From the NCBI RefSeq assembly GCF_024435075.2, contig NZ_JAMZEG020000003.1, forward strand, positions 186,001-250,000: a DNA stretch of 64,000 bases, read 5' to 3'. How positions within the stretch are numbered: the stretch's first letter is position 1; each line of letters begins with the position of its first letter. Shown here in pieces: positions 36,218 to 45,330 of the stretch. Position numbers and translations under genes: made by a program. The DNA comes from Marinomonas maritima (lineage in GTDB: Bacteria; Pseudomonadota; Gammaproteobacteria; Pseudomonadales; Marinomonadaceae). Under the pieces are notes generated by a model that ran no database searches, was not told the DNA's origin, and saw nothing but the letters and a program-made list of their open reading frames with translations.

Positions 36218-37572
36218 TAGAAGGCTCCCTTTACGTCGTCTTGCACTAGCCTAAGCTCTTGAGCGGTGAGCACTTTCCATTGCACAAATTCAACATCGCC
36301 CGTGGCAATATCGGCGTTTTTCTCTAGTTCGGCATTTAAAAAGCGAGAGAAGTCGGCGGCAACTAAACCTTGCCACTCTTTTTTATCAAACTCGTCTTCA
36401 AACACTTTATCAAATGCTCGTCGATTTGGGTCTAACCAAAGCTTTTGATGCAGTGGCAAATGACAATCTAGATGAGAAGACCAACCCGCAGGAAAAGTGC
36501 GAACGCCAGCACCATAAGCGACTAGCTGATCGACAATGCCATCAATACGACGCGCTCTTTCCGCTCGTATTTCCCAAACACTGCGCTTATTCAAATTGGC
36601 AACTAAGAATTTTTTCAAACCAATAAGGTGCCCATACACCTTGCGAGAGAACGGCCCACGGAAAATAGATTTTACTTTTAACGGGGGGTTTTCTTGGCTT
36701 TGCCACGTTGGTGGTGCGCTGCTTAATAAGAAAGAGCGGCCACCACGGCCAGAGTTAAGTTGGCTGATGTTCTGTGGTTTCGTCCCGCCAAAAGCTTGCA
36801 CGGCGATATTTTGAAATTCGATCGTGGCAAATTCTGACTCTTTCTCACCTCGACGTGCTGCCCGCGCTTCTTTTTGCTCTTCTGAGAAGCGCGCATGCTG
36901 TACGCGCTCAAAGAGTTCTTGGGAAAGCGAGGTAGCATAAAGCGGCAAAAGCAGGTGATAATCGCCGTCAATCGGCCAATACAGCTGTTTACCCAATTTA
37001 TGAGAGCTTGGATCTTTAGCCGTCACGGCTAACTTAAAGCCCGCTAGCCAGTCCACTAATTGCTCTTTGGATTGTGCGAACGATTCAAAAGGCGACATAT
37101 CGTCCTGCTGGATAAAGTTAACCAGCAATTTGCCATCGTTCTGCTCAAGCAAGAGTAACTTGCCCACGTCCAACGCGGCCGCATTGCCTACCACATCAAT
37201 TCTTGGACTTTCTAAAGCTGATGTGGAAATAAATGGCAACTCTGGTGAGGGCTTTCTCTGAGCAAACAGACTTGTCCCTTTGGCATCGGAATGCGTGAAC
37301 TTAAGCGCATGGGTAACTAACTGTAATTGCTTCGCTCGATTGGCGGCATCGCTGAGCCAATTTACTGGCTTAAAGCGATCCTCTTCACTCACTCTCAAGG
37401 CCGCACGTTCCATTTCGTAAGCGGCGACGTTTTCTGCCGATGCCGCTTGCACGCCTTTTTGTGTGTCTTTATCGAACTTGTCTAACCGATCCTGTTTGCG
37501 ACTATCGATGTAATCGCGGATCTTTTCGGATAGCGTTTTTTCTTCTTGTTCCATCTCTCCCCCCTTCTCCAT
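36217..37572 (-). CDS. csy1: Cas8f (Csy1) large subunit of the Csy complex
   Basis: 451 residues; reads the protospacer-adjacent motif and helps open the target DNA. Family marks: THALKFTHSDAKGTSLFAQ, GNAAALDVGKLLLLEQNDG, PQNISQLNSGRGGRSFLLSS. The ATG at 37572 has AAGGA at good spacing; a second ATG six codons in is too close to its own purine run. 17 bp separate it from cas2-3. Confidence 0.95.
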   Translation of the reverse strand: MEKGGEMEQEEKTLSEKIRDYIDSRKQDRLDKFDKDTQKGVQAASAENVAAYEMERAALRVSEEDRFKPVNWLSDAANRAKQLQLVTHALKFTHSDAKGTSLFAQRKPSPELPFISTSALESPRIDVVGNAAALDVGKLLLLEQNDGKLLVNFIQQDDMSPFESFAQSKEQLVDWLAGFKLAVTAKDPSSHKLGKQLYWPIDGDYHLLLPLYATSLSQELFERVQHARFSEEQKEARAARRGEKESEFATIEFQNIAVQAFGGTKPQNISQLNSGRGGRSFLLSSAPPTWQSQENPPLKVKSIFRGPFSRKVYGHLIGLKKFLVANLNKRSVWEIRAERARRIDGIVDQLVAYGAGVRTFPAGWSSHLDCHLPLHQKLWLDPNRRAFDKVFEDEFDKKEWQGLVAADFSRFLNAELEKNADIATGDVEFVQWKVLTAQELRLVQDDVKGAF

Positions 37573-37588
37573 GTTGTATTCCTTTTTG

Positions 37589-40500
37589 CTAAATAGATTT
37601 GTAAAAACCTAACACCTGACTCTGTTGCCACACATCATTCTCACCACTCTTCCGCAGCCGAATTGCGCCAAATTGTATCGCCGCTTCACCAAGCTCCATA
37701 TTGAGTTCCTCCGCTAATGCGATTAATGCACTTTGATAATCAAACTGTTTCGCCCAGTTATGCACGCCTGTGGCGAAAGTAGGCACTTGGTCACGCTGAA
37801 AGCTTTGTTTGTCGTCGGCTTTTAATTCGCCGTTGTCGTGCCAGCGGTGCATGCTTGGCTCGTCGTATTCTTCTTCCAAATAAAAACAATAGGATTCATC
37901 TGGCGTATGGCGACGAAATGGTAGTTTGCGCTGTAGATGGTTCGTCCAATGACAAGGCTTATTCCACCATAAGCTGGCAAAGGCTTCACCGTTTTCTTTA
38001 TCCTTTCCCCACAGCTGAGAATGCAGCGCCGCATGTTCTAAATCCACAAAACGCTTGGTTGGTGCTAACGAATCTCGCTTTTGAATGCGTGGTAAAGCAT
38101 TGATGGTTTGGTATTCACTTGGTTCTAACAAATCGTTTAGCTTATGGCTGTCTAGCAATAACGCACGGCTTTCAAAACCCGGCTTTGTATAGGCCGCCTT
38201 TTCGTTTTTCATGGCTCGAACATTTTGATTGAGCAAATGAATATTCGCGGTATCTACAGTAGCATCTGAATGTCGTAACACTCGCCCTGCCAGCTGGATC
38301 AAGGATCGAATCGACGATGGCTCTACGACTGCCCAATCGTACGAATGATCTCGACCCACTTCGGTTACTGGACTGCCAAGCACAACGAAAATATGCTGAT
38401 CCTTAGGGTGTGCGTTCAGCGCGGCACTTACGCTAGGCTGTGCCCATATGGCGTTTGGGTCTTTTCTATTTAATATCGTATCCAGCATGTTTTCGATGGC
38501 GGAACGCTGCAATAATAGAAATTGACTGTGGTAAACACAATAATGAACCTGAATTCCATCTGGGCTTGGTGTATTCATCAAGGCTTTAGCAACCGCTACC
38601 AAGGGATTGATGTTGGCCATTCGCACGAGGCCAAAACTGGCTTTCGCGGGCAAACTGGGATGCGTATGATAATGAGCATAGTGAAGCGCTAAGATGCTTT
38701 GGTGCATGCGATTCGACACGGCTCTAATCACTGTTGAATCGTCGGTTTTGCCACCCACTTCATCGCCACAATCAATCTGATCGTCACAATCCACTAACAG
38801 CGCACGCCGCTTAATAGATTGCCCTAGAAGCTTTTCAGCACGCGTTGCCATGAGTTTTTGATGTTGCTCGGAAAACACAGCCTGCTCACTGGCTTGAATG
38901 GAATCGCTGCGAAATTCATCAAACCAAGCACAGACAATATTCGGCGTTTGACTGGGGTTCACATTTACAGCCGCTTCGTAGTGTTTGCGACCAGCAAGGT
39001 AAGCATCAAACAAGGCGTTGATCAAATCGGGTGGTAGGGTGGCAGAAGAAAGCAGTACATTCGAACCCAACATGCCTGCCCAATTCACCAATCGACACAA
39101 GGCGGGCAAATCTTCCAAACCAAAGTCATCCGGTTCGTCCAATACCAAATCGGAGGTTAGCAAGCGCAGCATGGGGGCTATTTGCTTACCGCCTCTGCTG
39201 CCTTCGGTCGATGGCATCAGGTGATCGATGGTGCTCACCAATACTGGCGCATTCACCAATTTGTTATTTTTGGGGGAGTTTTCTAACCAACGCGATAACG
39301 GCCCATCGCCTAGCATGCCTTCGTAACTGACGTAGCTGTCTTGGTCGCTGAAATCATTGGCGGATTCTGAACCCAACAAGGCTTCTTGCTGGCTTTCATC
39401 TTCTAAAACTTGCTTAGTTTTCGCTTGTTCATGCAAATCTTTCACCGCTTTAGAGCCAATGAGAACCGCTAAATCTTCATCGTCGAGTCGCAATAACTCT
39501 TTAAAGGCATCACCGGTTTGTAGGGTTAGCGTACGAAGCCCCAGCGCCACACTGAATCGGCACCCTTTTCTGTCATCGGCAAGGCCATACATAATACGCG
39601 CATTGGCAAAGGTTTTGCCTTTACCAGTGGAAGCGACATTAACGCCAAAAAAACCATGCTGTCTTGCTTTATCTCGAACGCTGACGGCTAATTCGTAGGC
39701 TTTATTTTGCCAAGCGAAACGGCTGTCTAACGTACGTTTTTTCAATTCGGGATGTCGAGTGATAACGGGCAGCGATTCTTTTAACGAGGACAAAGAGCGC
39801 ACTATTTGATGGCTATGGCGGTACACCCCAATCAAATGTTCATCTAAGGTTTGATTGTACTTTCCATTGTCTCGGCTACCACGTTCGCGCCATGTATTGG
39901 CGTAGACATTTTTATAGCCCTTGTTGTCATGCCATGGATTCTTAGGGCCAATGGACTTTTGTGAGGAATAATAGTGATCGCCCAACATTAAACTTAGCCG
40001 AGCAAGATGCAAGGAAAAGGGCTGATTCAGCCAATCTTGCGTGAGCAGCTGTGTACGTTTAGAACCTTGCGATGCGATACGACTCATCCGCTCACGCCAG
40101 ACTTTGCTGCAAAATGGCGAGCCCTTTTCAAAAAACCAAACCGCCTCGATTTCAGATGAATTCCACTCTTTATTATCGCATTGCGGAGAGTTCCAACCAG
40201 CTTCGACATAACCATTATCAATGATAGTCTCTGGAGAATTCACATAATCGGTGTTGCTATCTAAAGGCTCTGGCAATTTATGATGAGAGAGGATTAACCA
40301 TGCGACAGCTTTGGCGACAGGCGGCAAATGTTTAAAAGGAGAAGAAACTTTATCTATACCATCTCTTTTAAGAGACGGCATGACCTTGCTTTCAATATCG
40401 TCGGGCAAGTCACTCAATAACTGTAACCATGTGGCATCCTGTTTGCTTTTATCCACACCTTCAATCGCATATATCACAAAGGCTTCAAACAATCGCACCG

Positions 40501-40969
40501 ACACCCATTCATGACGATAAGGTTCGTAGGTTTTTTTCTTTATACCTGAAGAAGCAGCTTTTAACTTGTCTTGAAAAGCTTTATTGGCTTTGCCAAAGTC
40601 ATGAAACAGCGCCGCAATACCCGCAAGAACTCGAATGTCTTCTGCTGTTTGCCATGTGTTTTCATCGCCAGAACGCAATATATCTCGTCCTGTTACGTTC
40701 GTCGGCACACTTCCCCATTCATTGAAACGACGCGGATTACCCACTAACCATTTCAACTCCGTTCGGTTACGCCCTCGAATCCAATGACAGGCCACAGACG
40801 TATTTCGACGCGCCGTTTTTTTGAGTAATTTACGTAACGTTACTAGGCCTTGTTCCGTTATGGCGGTTTGCCATGTTCGATCACCTGTTCGTTCAGCAAA
40901 CTGATCAATGACTCGGCGGGTTTCTTTTAAGGCTTTTTTAGAGCATTGGGAGACGAGAAGGATGTTCAT
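37589..40969 (-). CDS. cas3: Cas2-3 fusion nuclease-helicase (type I-F)
   Basis: 1126 residues. The first ~95 are a Cas2 domain (MNILLVSQCSKKALKETRRV). The HD nuclease motif is LFHDFGKANKAF at about 122-133. The helicase has ASTGKGKTFANAR (Walker A), LDEPDDFG (DExD-like), LLSSATLPP (motif III) and LIQLAGRVLRHSD (motif VI). It degrades target DNA after Csy-complex binding and, through Cas2, joins Cas1 to acquire spacers. Its ATG overlaps the cas1 stop (ATGA). No internal stop or frameshift is seen. Confidence 0.97.
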   Translation of the reverse strand: MNILLVSQCSKKALKETRRVIDQFAERTGDRTWQTAITEQGLVTLRKLLKKTARRNTSVACHWIRGRNRTELKWLVGNPRRFNEWGSVPTNVTGRDILRSGDENTWQTAEDIRVLAGIAALFHDFGKANKAFQDKLKAASSGIKKKTYEPYRHEWVSVRLFEAFVIYAIEGVDKSKQDATWLQLLSDLPDDIESKVMPSLKRDGIDKVSSPFKHLPPVAKAVAWLILSHHKLPEPLDSNTDYVNSPETIIDNGYVEAGWNSPQCDNKEWNSSEIEAVWFFEKGSPFCSKVWRERMSRIASQGSKRTQLLTQDWLNQPFSLHLARLSLMLGDHYYSSQKSIGPKNPWHDNKGYKNVYANTWRERGSRDNGKYNQTLDEHLIGVYRHSHQIVRSLSSLKESLPVITRHPELKKRTLDSRFAWQNKAYELAVSVRDKARQHGFFGVNVASTGKGKTFANARIMYGLADDRKGCRFSVALGLRTLTLQTGDAFKELLRLDDEDLAVLIGSKAVKDLHEQAKTKQVLEDESQQEALLGSESANDFSDQDSYVSYEGMLGDGPLSRWLENSPKNNKLVNAPVLVSTIDHLMPSTEGSRGGKQIAPMLRLLTSDLVLDEPDDFGLEDLPALCRLVNWAGMLGSNVLLSSATLPPDLINALFDAYLAGRKHYEAAVNVNPSQTPNIVCAWFDEFRSDSIQASEQAVFSEQHQKLMATRAEKLLGQSIKRRALLVDCDDQIDCGDEVGGKTDDSTVIRAVSNRMHQSILALHYAHYHTHPSLPAKASFGLVRMANINPLVAVAKALMNTPSPDGIQVHYCVYHSQFLLLQRSAIENMLDTILNRKDPNAIWAQPSVSAALNAHPKDQHIFVVLGSPVTEVGRDHSYDWAVVEPSSIRSLIQLAGRVLRHSDATVDTANIHLLNQNVRAMKNEKAAYTKPGFESRALLLDSHKLNDLLEPSEYQTINALPRIQKRDSLAPTKRFVDLEHAALHSQLWGKDKENGEAFASLWWNKPCHWTNHLQRKLPFRRHTPDESYCFYLEEEYDEPSMHRWHDNGELKADDKQSFQRDQVPTFATGVHNWAKQFDYQSALIALAEELNMELGEAAIQFGAIRLRKSGENDVWQQSQVLGFYKSI

Positions 40970-41940
40970 TTCTTTACCCCAAGCGTTTCACTGATTTGCT
41001 TGAGACTGTCGATCATATAATCGAGGGATTCACACCGACGAATGTTAGTGATACAAGCTTGGCGAAATTCTTGTTCGCTGTCGCCATTCATGGCGCTAAT
41101 AAACGCTTGTGGGAGAATGATGCCATCTTTTATCAAATCCGCTGCATCAAACACTAAGCCACCACGACGGGTTTTGCCATGGAGCACAGACAACCCATGA
41201 GGCAAACCTAACACCCAAGTGGCCGTAGCGCCTAAGCCATAGGCGAGATAGTTACCATGGTCTAAAAAGCGATTGGCAAGATCCACACCCGCACCCTGCT
41301 TCACACGCTTGAAGTCGTTATAGCCTGTGACAGCACAAATAATTTTATAGAGGGTTTTGGTTAGCCTTGCTTCGGCTAGCATGAGCTCTTGAGTATGGGA
41401 TACTTTCGCAACCGCTTGTTCGAAGCTATCTAAGGCTTTATTTAGATCTGCCACGCTAATGACAATGCCAGCATCTTTTAGTGCTGAATTATTAATCCAT
41501 TGCTGTCTTGTGTATTCAATCCGTAGGGTTTGAATTTGCTTGGCAGCTTCTAAGCGTTTGCCTTCATCAAACCAAAACGATACCCAAGATTGCAGATATT
41601 CAACGGGGCGATATTCACTTTGTGGACTGAAAAAAGACACATCAAAATCAACTTCATTGGTCGAAAATAATGGCGCACCACCTCCGCCACAAAAGCCGAT
41701 TAATACACCGGATTTTGCTAACTCTCGAACAGCGGCTTGAGTTATGGATGTACCATTTCCTAGCAATAGACACGTTGTGTTGGCAATTGGAATATTCCAA
41801 TAAAGAGATTGCTTCCCTTCATCTGTGACATATTCCACTCGGCCATCCTTTACCAAAATACGACAATATTCGAGGTAATACATATTGGCGCGCTTGGAGT
41901 GCAATATGGTTTTCATATCCGACGGTGAGAACTGTTCCAT
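40966..41940 (-). CDS. cas1: Cas1 integrase (type I-F)
   Basis: 324 residues from MEQFSPSDMKTILHSKRANM, a typical I-F start. The acidic/histidine active site is seen in AEARLTKTLYK, GLPHGLSVLHGKTRRGG and FDAADLIKDG. It integrates new spacers at the leader with the Cas2 domain of Cas2-3. I start it at 41940 (AAGGGACAGAC upstream); 19 extra upstream codons are in frame but not family-like. It is first in the six-gene cas operon. Confidence 0.96.
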   Translation of the reverse strand: MEQFSPSDMKTILHSKRANMYYLEYCRILVKDGRVEYVTDEGKQSLYWNIPIANTTCLLLGNGTSITQAAVRELAKSGVLIGFCGGGGAPLFSTNEVDFDVSFFSPQSEYRPVEYLQSWVSFWFDEGKRLEAAKQIQTLRIEYTRQQWINNSALKDAGIVISVADLNKALDSFEQAVAKVSHTQELMLAEARLTKTLYKIICAVTGYNDFKRVKQGAGVDLANRFLDHGNYLAYGLGATATWVLGLPHGLSVLHGKTRRGGLVFDAADLIKDGIILPQAFISAMNGDSEQEFRQACITNIRRCESLDYMIDSLKQISETLGVKK

Positions 41941-42092
41941 TGTCTGTCCCTTCTCGCTTTTATCTATTTTGCTCTGATTTATTCGGCTTGCTTCCACTGT
42001 GCCTTGCTTTTTCTTACCTCACAATGCTGTTGTTTTACACAGGTAAAGTCATTTGACAGGTCTTGAGTGAAATCATGTTTTTCACGATTCAA

Positions 42093-42920
42093 TCAGTCAT
42101 AAAGCCATTGTTTTATGTCGGCATAGTTAACACACACCAGTTGCTGGGCCTGTGGGTTGGCTTCAAGCATTTTGGTTTTTATCTGTAGATCATCAAGCGT
42201 GTACTTAACAAGAGCGGCTCTGATGATAATGTGAAGTTGACCGTTTTCCATGCCGTAGTCGTTTTCAAGTACGCTTTTTTGCTTGTCGGTCAGGCGGGTG
42301 TCTGGCGCGAGGATTAAGGTGATTTGAGTATTCCAAAGCTCGTCCTGATCCACCGTGTTTTTCGTAACGTCGCCGTCGTATTCCACATGATGAAAACGGC
42401 TTAATACAAAGTCGAGGTATTCATCTCGCAAAGCGCAGTAAGCACGAACATGCCAACGATTAGCGGCTTTGACGAAAGAGTGTGGATAAAGTAGTCGCCC
42501 TTGCGGGTTGCTGCTAGCGACCGATAAATACTCACAATCGACGGCAGTTTTTGATTTGATTGCTTTGAGCAAGGGACGCATCACTTGCGGTGAAACGTAT
42601 CTGGGTAATGGGTCGATACGATACTGTGTACGTTGAGCGGGCTCTTCAGGGAAAGTCGGGATATTGCCGAAATGCAGCCAAGAAAAATATTCATCGACGG
42701 TTTGATCAATATAATGAGGTTTGAAATGATCTGTTATTTGGTAGGCTTTTCGTGTTGCGTCATAATCTAATGAGTTTGGGAAATCGGCCTGATATTGTTT
42801 TAATAGATGACTCACACTCTGACGCGTCAAACCCAAGGCATTCATTAAGGGTTTGGTATTAATCTGTCCCTCCCAAAAGGCAATGAGTTCGAGCATCCAA
42901 TAACGTTGAATAATTTCCAT
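42093..42920 (-). CDS. WYL-domain regulator (BrxR/CapW-like) upstream of cas1
   Basis: 275 residues. N-terminal winged helix (QRYWMLELIAFWEGQINTKP then ALGLTRQSVSHLLKQYQ), then a linker with YRIDPLPRYVSPQVMRPLL, then a WYL domain (RLLYPHSFVKAANRWHVRAY, FVLSRFHHVEY) and a C-terminal extension. This layout matches the BrxR/CapW group, which represses phage defence genes such as BREX and CBASS. It lies 150 bp upstream of cas1 on the same strand. Start 42920 has AAGGAG; the longer frame includes the ribosome site. Its control over the cas genes is inferred. Confidence 0.82.
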   Translation of the reverse strand: MEIIQRYWMLELIAFWEGQINTKPLMNALGLTRQSVSHLLKQYQADFPNSLDYDATRKAYQITDHFKPHYIDQTVDEYFSWLHFGNIPTFPEEPAQRTQYRIDPLPRYVSPQVMRPLLKAIKSKTAVDCEYLSVASSNPQGRLLYPHSFVKAANRWHVRAYCALRDEYLDFVLSRFHHVEYDGDVTKNTVDQDELWNTQITLILAPDTRLTDKQKSVLENDYGMENGQLHIIIRAALVKYTLDDLQIKTKMLEANPQAQQLVCVNYADIKQWLYD

Positions 42921-42951
42921 ACTGTCTACTCCTTGACGTTTCACACAAATC

Positions 42952-42980
42952 TAGCTTAATAATTTACGACAACTAAGCTA
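42952..42980. promoter_or_regulatory. Inverted repeat upstream of the WYL regulator
   Basis: TAGCTTA (42952-42958) and TAAGCTA (42974-42980), 15 bp apart, 31 bp before the WYL start. Arm-to-arm centre distance is about two helical turns, suitable for a dimeric regulator. I did not find the same arms before cas1, where only a weaker TTACCT/AGGTAA pair (42014-42046) is seen. Confidence 0.5.
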
Positions 42981-43320
42981 CCACATGTCAATTTTTTGTA
43001 TCCAGCTATTCTTTACTTCAGCACCCCAATGGTTGTTGGCGTTATATTCGACAGCGGTTCACTATCAGACGTTTAAATGAACTGATATTGGCTTATTTAG
43101 CCAAGCATCCAACGCTGAATATGAATAAAAATTACTATTCTTTACCTACTCTTCGTCAAAAAAAGCCAAGGTGTCTTTTTTTCTTTACAGCATAAAGAGA
43201 TTTTCACTCACGCTTGCATTGTATTTCGCTATAAAAAAGGCAAAATAAAGACGCTATTCAAGCGCCGACTCTTTTCACAGTGATGTCACTGTGATGCACA
43301 ACAAGGACCCTGTATTTATC
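42981..43320. other. Intergenic region between the WYL regulator and the aminotransferase gene
   Basis: 340 bp, AT-rich, with divergent genes on both sides; no credible coding frame. It should hold promoters for both. Confidence 0.5.
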
Positions 43321-44517
43321 ATGTTTAAGCATCTTAAAGCCGTTTCTGGCGACCCTCTTTTAGCCCTTATTATGGCCCATAAACAAGATTCAAACCCAAA
43401 GAAGATTGATTTGGGTGTGGGCGTCTATAAAGACGATAATGGTCACACGCCTATTTTAAACAGTGTGAAAAAAGCGGAAGCTATTTTGCTTGAACAAGAA
43501 GACTCCAAAAGCTATTTGGGAATTTATGGTGCGACAGAGTTCGAAGGTATTATCAAAGATTTGATCCTCGGTGAAGGCAACCCGCTTATTAATTCTGGGC
43601 GTATTCGTTCTACTCAAACACCAGGTGGTACTGGCGCATTAAAAGTTGCGGCAGATTTTATCAGTGCAAACTTGAAAGATGCTCGCCTTTGGGTAAGTGA
43701 TCCAACATGGGGCAATCATCAGTCTATTTTTAACTCTGCCGGTGTAGAGGTAAAAGCTTACCCTTATTACGATCCAGCGACCAATGGCCTGCGTTTTGAT
43801 GACATGATGGCGACCCTTGAAGCTGAAGCACAAGCAGGTGATGTATTACTGTTACACGCTTGTTGCCACAACCCAACAGGCATTGATTTACAATTTAACC
43901 ATTGGGAAATCATTACCGATTTCGTAAATAAGCGTGGTCTTTTACCTTTAGTTGACGCGGCCTACCAAGGTTTTGGTGATGGTTTGGACGAAGATCTTGC
44001 TGGTTTGCGCCACATGGCGGCTAACGTTCAAGATATGTTAATCGCGAATTCCTTCTCGAAGAACTTTGGTATTTACCGTGAGCGTTGTGGTGGCTTAAGC
44101 GTGATCGCCGCTTCAGCGCCTGAAGCAAACGCTGCGTTTTCTATTATCGGTCAAGCCATTCGTGCTAACTACTCTATGCCACCCGCGCACGGTGCCGCGG
44201 TGGTTTACACCATCATGAGTGACCCAGCGTTAAAAGCCGAATGGGAATTAGAAGTAACGGCAATGCGAGATCGTATCAATGACTTACGCGCTAAGTTAGT
44301 GGCAAAATTAGCGGCTAGTGGTGTTAGTAAAGACTTCAGTTTCATCCAAGATCAACGAGGCATGTTCTCTTATTCTGGATTAACACTGGAGCAAGTTCGT
44401 AAGCTACGCAGTGAATACGCCATTTACATTGCCGATACTGGCCGCATGAGCATTGCTGGCGTCAGTGATAACAATATTGACTACCTTTGTGAAAGTATCA
44501 AAAAAGTCGTTGGTTAA
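43321..44517 (+). CDS. tyrB: Aromatic/aspartate aminotransferase (class I PLP)
   Basis: 398 residues, starting MFKHLKAVSGDPLLALI, as in the AspC/TyrB subgroup Ib. KIDLGVGVYKDDNGHTPIL, QTPGGTGALKVAADF, HACCHNPTGIDL and NSFSKNFGIYRERCGG (PLP lysine in SFSKNFG) are all present. Transfers amino groups between aspartate or aromatic amino acids and 2-oxoglutarate. AspC and TyrB are hard to tell apart by sequence. The ATG at 43321 fits the family; ten further upstream codons are possible. Confidence 0.9.
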   Translation: MFKHLKAVSGDPLLALIMAHKQDSNPKKIDLGVGVYKDDNGHTPILNSVKKAEAILLEQEDSKSYLGIYGATEFEGIIKDLILGEGNPLINSGRIRSTQTPGGTGALKVAADFISANLKDARLWVSDPTWGNHQSIFNSAGVEVKAYPYYDPATNGLRFDDMMATLEAEAQAGDVLLLHACCHNPTGIDLQFNHWEIITDFVNKRGLLPLVDAAYQGFGDGLDEDLAGLRHMAANVQDMLIANSFSKNFGIYRERCGGLSVIAASAPEANAAFSIIGQAIRANYSMPPAHGAAVVYTIMSDPALKAEWELEVTAMRDRINDLRAKLVAKLAASGVSKDFSFIQDQRGMFSYSGLTLEQVRKLRSEYAIYIADTGRMSIAGVSDNNIDYLCESIKKVVG

Positions 44518-44542
44518 TAGAGTTTAAAAGGCTGTTAGCATT

Positions 44543-44578
44543 AAAAAACCGTGACCTGATATCAGGTCACGGTTTTTT
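44543..44578 (+). terminator. Terminator after the aminotransferase gene
   Basis: A perfect 18-bp palindromic stem (AAAAAACCGTGACCTGAT and its complement) centred at 44560/44561, with a long T run. Confidence 0.93.
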
Positions 44579-44648
44579 TTCGTCTATGCTTTGTATTAAA
44601 AATTCACGAAAAAGTATTATTCTTTAAAAAAACAATAAGTTAGCTTTA

Positions 44649-45263
44649 TTAATGAAGCACTCGCGTTTCTGAGCCTTTGATACCAGTTTGCATTTCAGGG
44701 TGATAATGCTGAACCAATCGCAACACAGAGGGCTCCAGCGTTTCTCGCCAAAATGTGACTTCCGCCTCAACCATACCTTCAATTTTGCTCCACCCGGCCT
44801 CCGTACCAAATAGACGTACAGGAGCAAGCACTTCATCAAAAAACTCTCTGTCGCCGTCCAACCCCATACCGATTAATTTTGCACCACGGACAAAACCAAC
44901 ACACCATTCTTCAACCAATATGGTGTATTCACCATCGACTTCCTGCTCTAAGTAAACAGGGTAAAAGTCACCGAACAACAAACTGTTCATGGTTTCCATG
45001 TACATGATCAAAACAAGGCTTAAAAACTCGTCTTCTTGTTCTGTGTTTTCCCACACAGGCTGATCTTCATCTGCGCCCCATATCGCATTTAACCAAAGAT
45101 CAGGCTCTAATTCTTTAATAGAGCATCCAAGCGCGGTTAAAAAACCATCTAATTCGGACACACAAAGCAACGATCGGTCGGTTCCGAACGTGAGCAAATA
45201 GTGATCAATCTTTTCGTAAAGAACTTCTTCACTGATGATATCGTCGTCTTTTTCTTCAGACAT
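44649..45263 (-). CDS. UPF0149 (YecA/YgfB) family protein
   Basis: 204 residues. LCVSELDGFLTALGCSIKELEPDLWLNAIWG (in part: ELDGFLTALGC and PDLWLNAIWG) with the FCVGFVRG-like WCVGFVRGAKL segment marks the UPF0149 family. The C-terminal SEC-C zinc motif found in YecA is absent, so it is a one-domain form. Function unknown. It lies downstream of parE on the same strand. Confidence 0.82.
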   Translation of the reverse strand: MSEEKDDDIISEEVLYEKIDHYLLTFGTDRSLLCVSELDGFLTALGCSIKELEPDLWLNAIWGADEDQPVWENTEQEDEFLSLVLIMYMETMNSLLFGDFYPVYLEQEVDGEYTILVEEWCVGFVRGAKLIGMGLDGDREFFDEVLAPVRLFGTEAGWSKIEGMVEAEVTFWRETLEPSVLRLVQHYHPEMQTGIKGSETRVLH

Positions 45264-45330
45264 TCATTCATTTCCATTTTATTGAGCTATACAGATATTT
45301 TAGCTTGCCTTGATAAAAGTTGATTCGTTT

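Noticed and set aside
25305..41940. Transposon-linked (Tn7-like) type I-F3 system
   Set aside because: cas1, full cas2-3 and separate csy1 and csy2 genes are present, with no tnsA/B/C or tniQ; this is a standard I-F1 locus.
42014..42046. TTACCT/AGGTAA inverted repeat as a cas operator
   Set aside because: Six-base arms with a 21-bp gap are too weak to call and do not match the site before the WYL gene.
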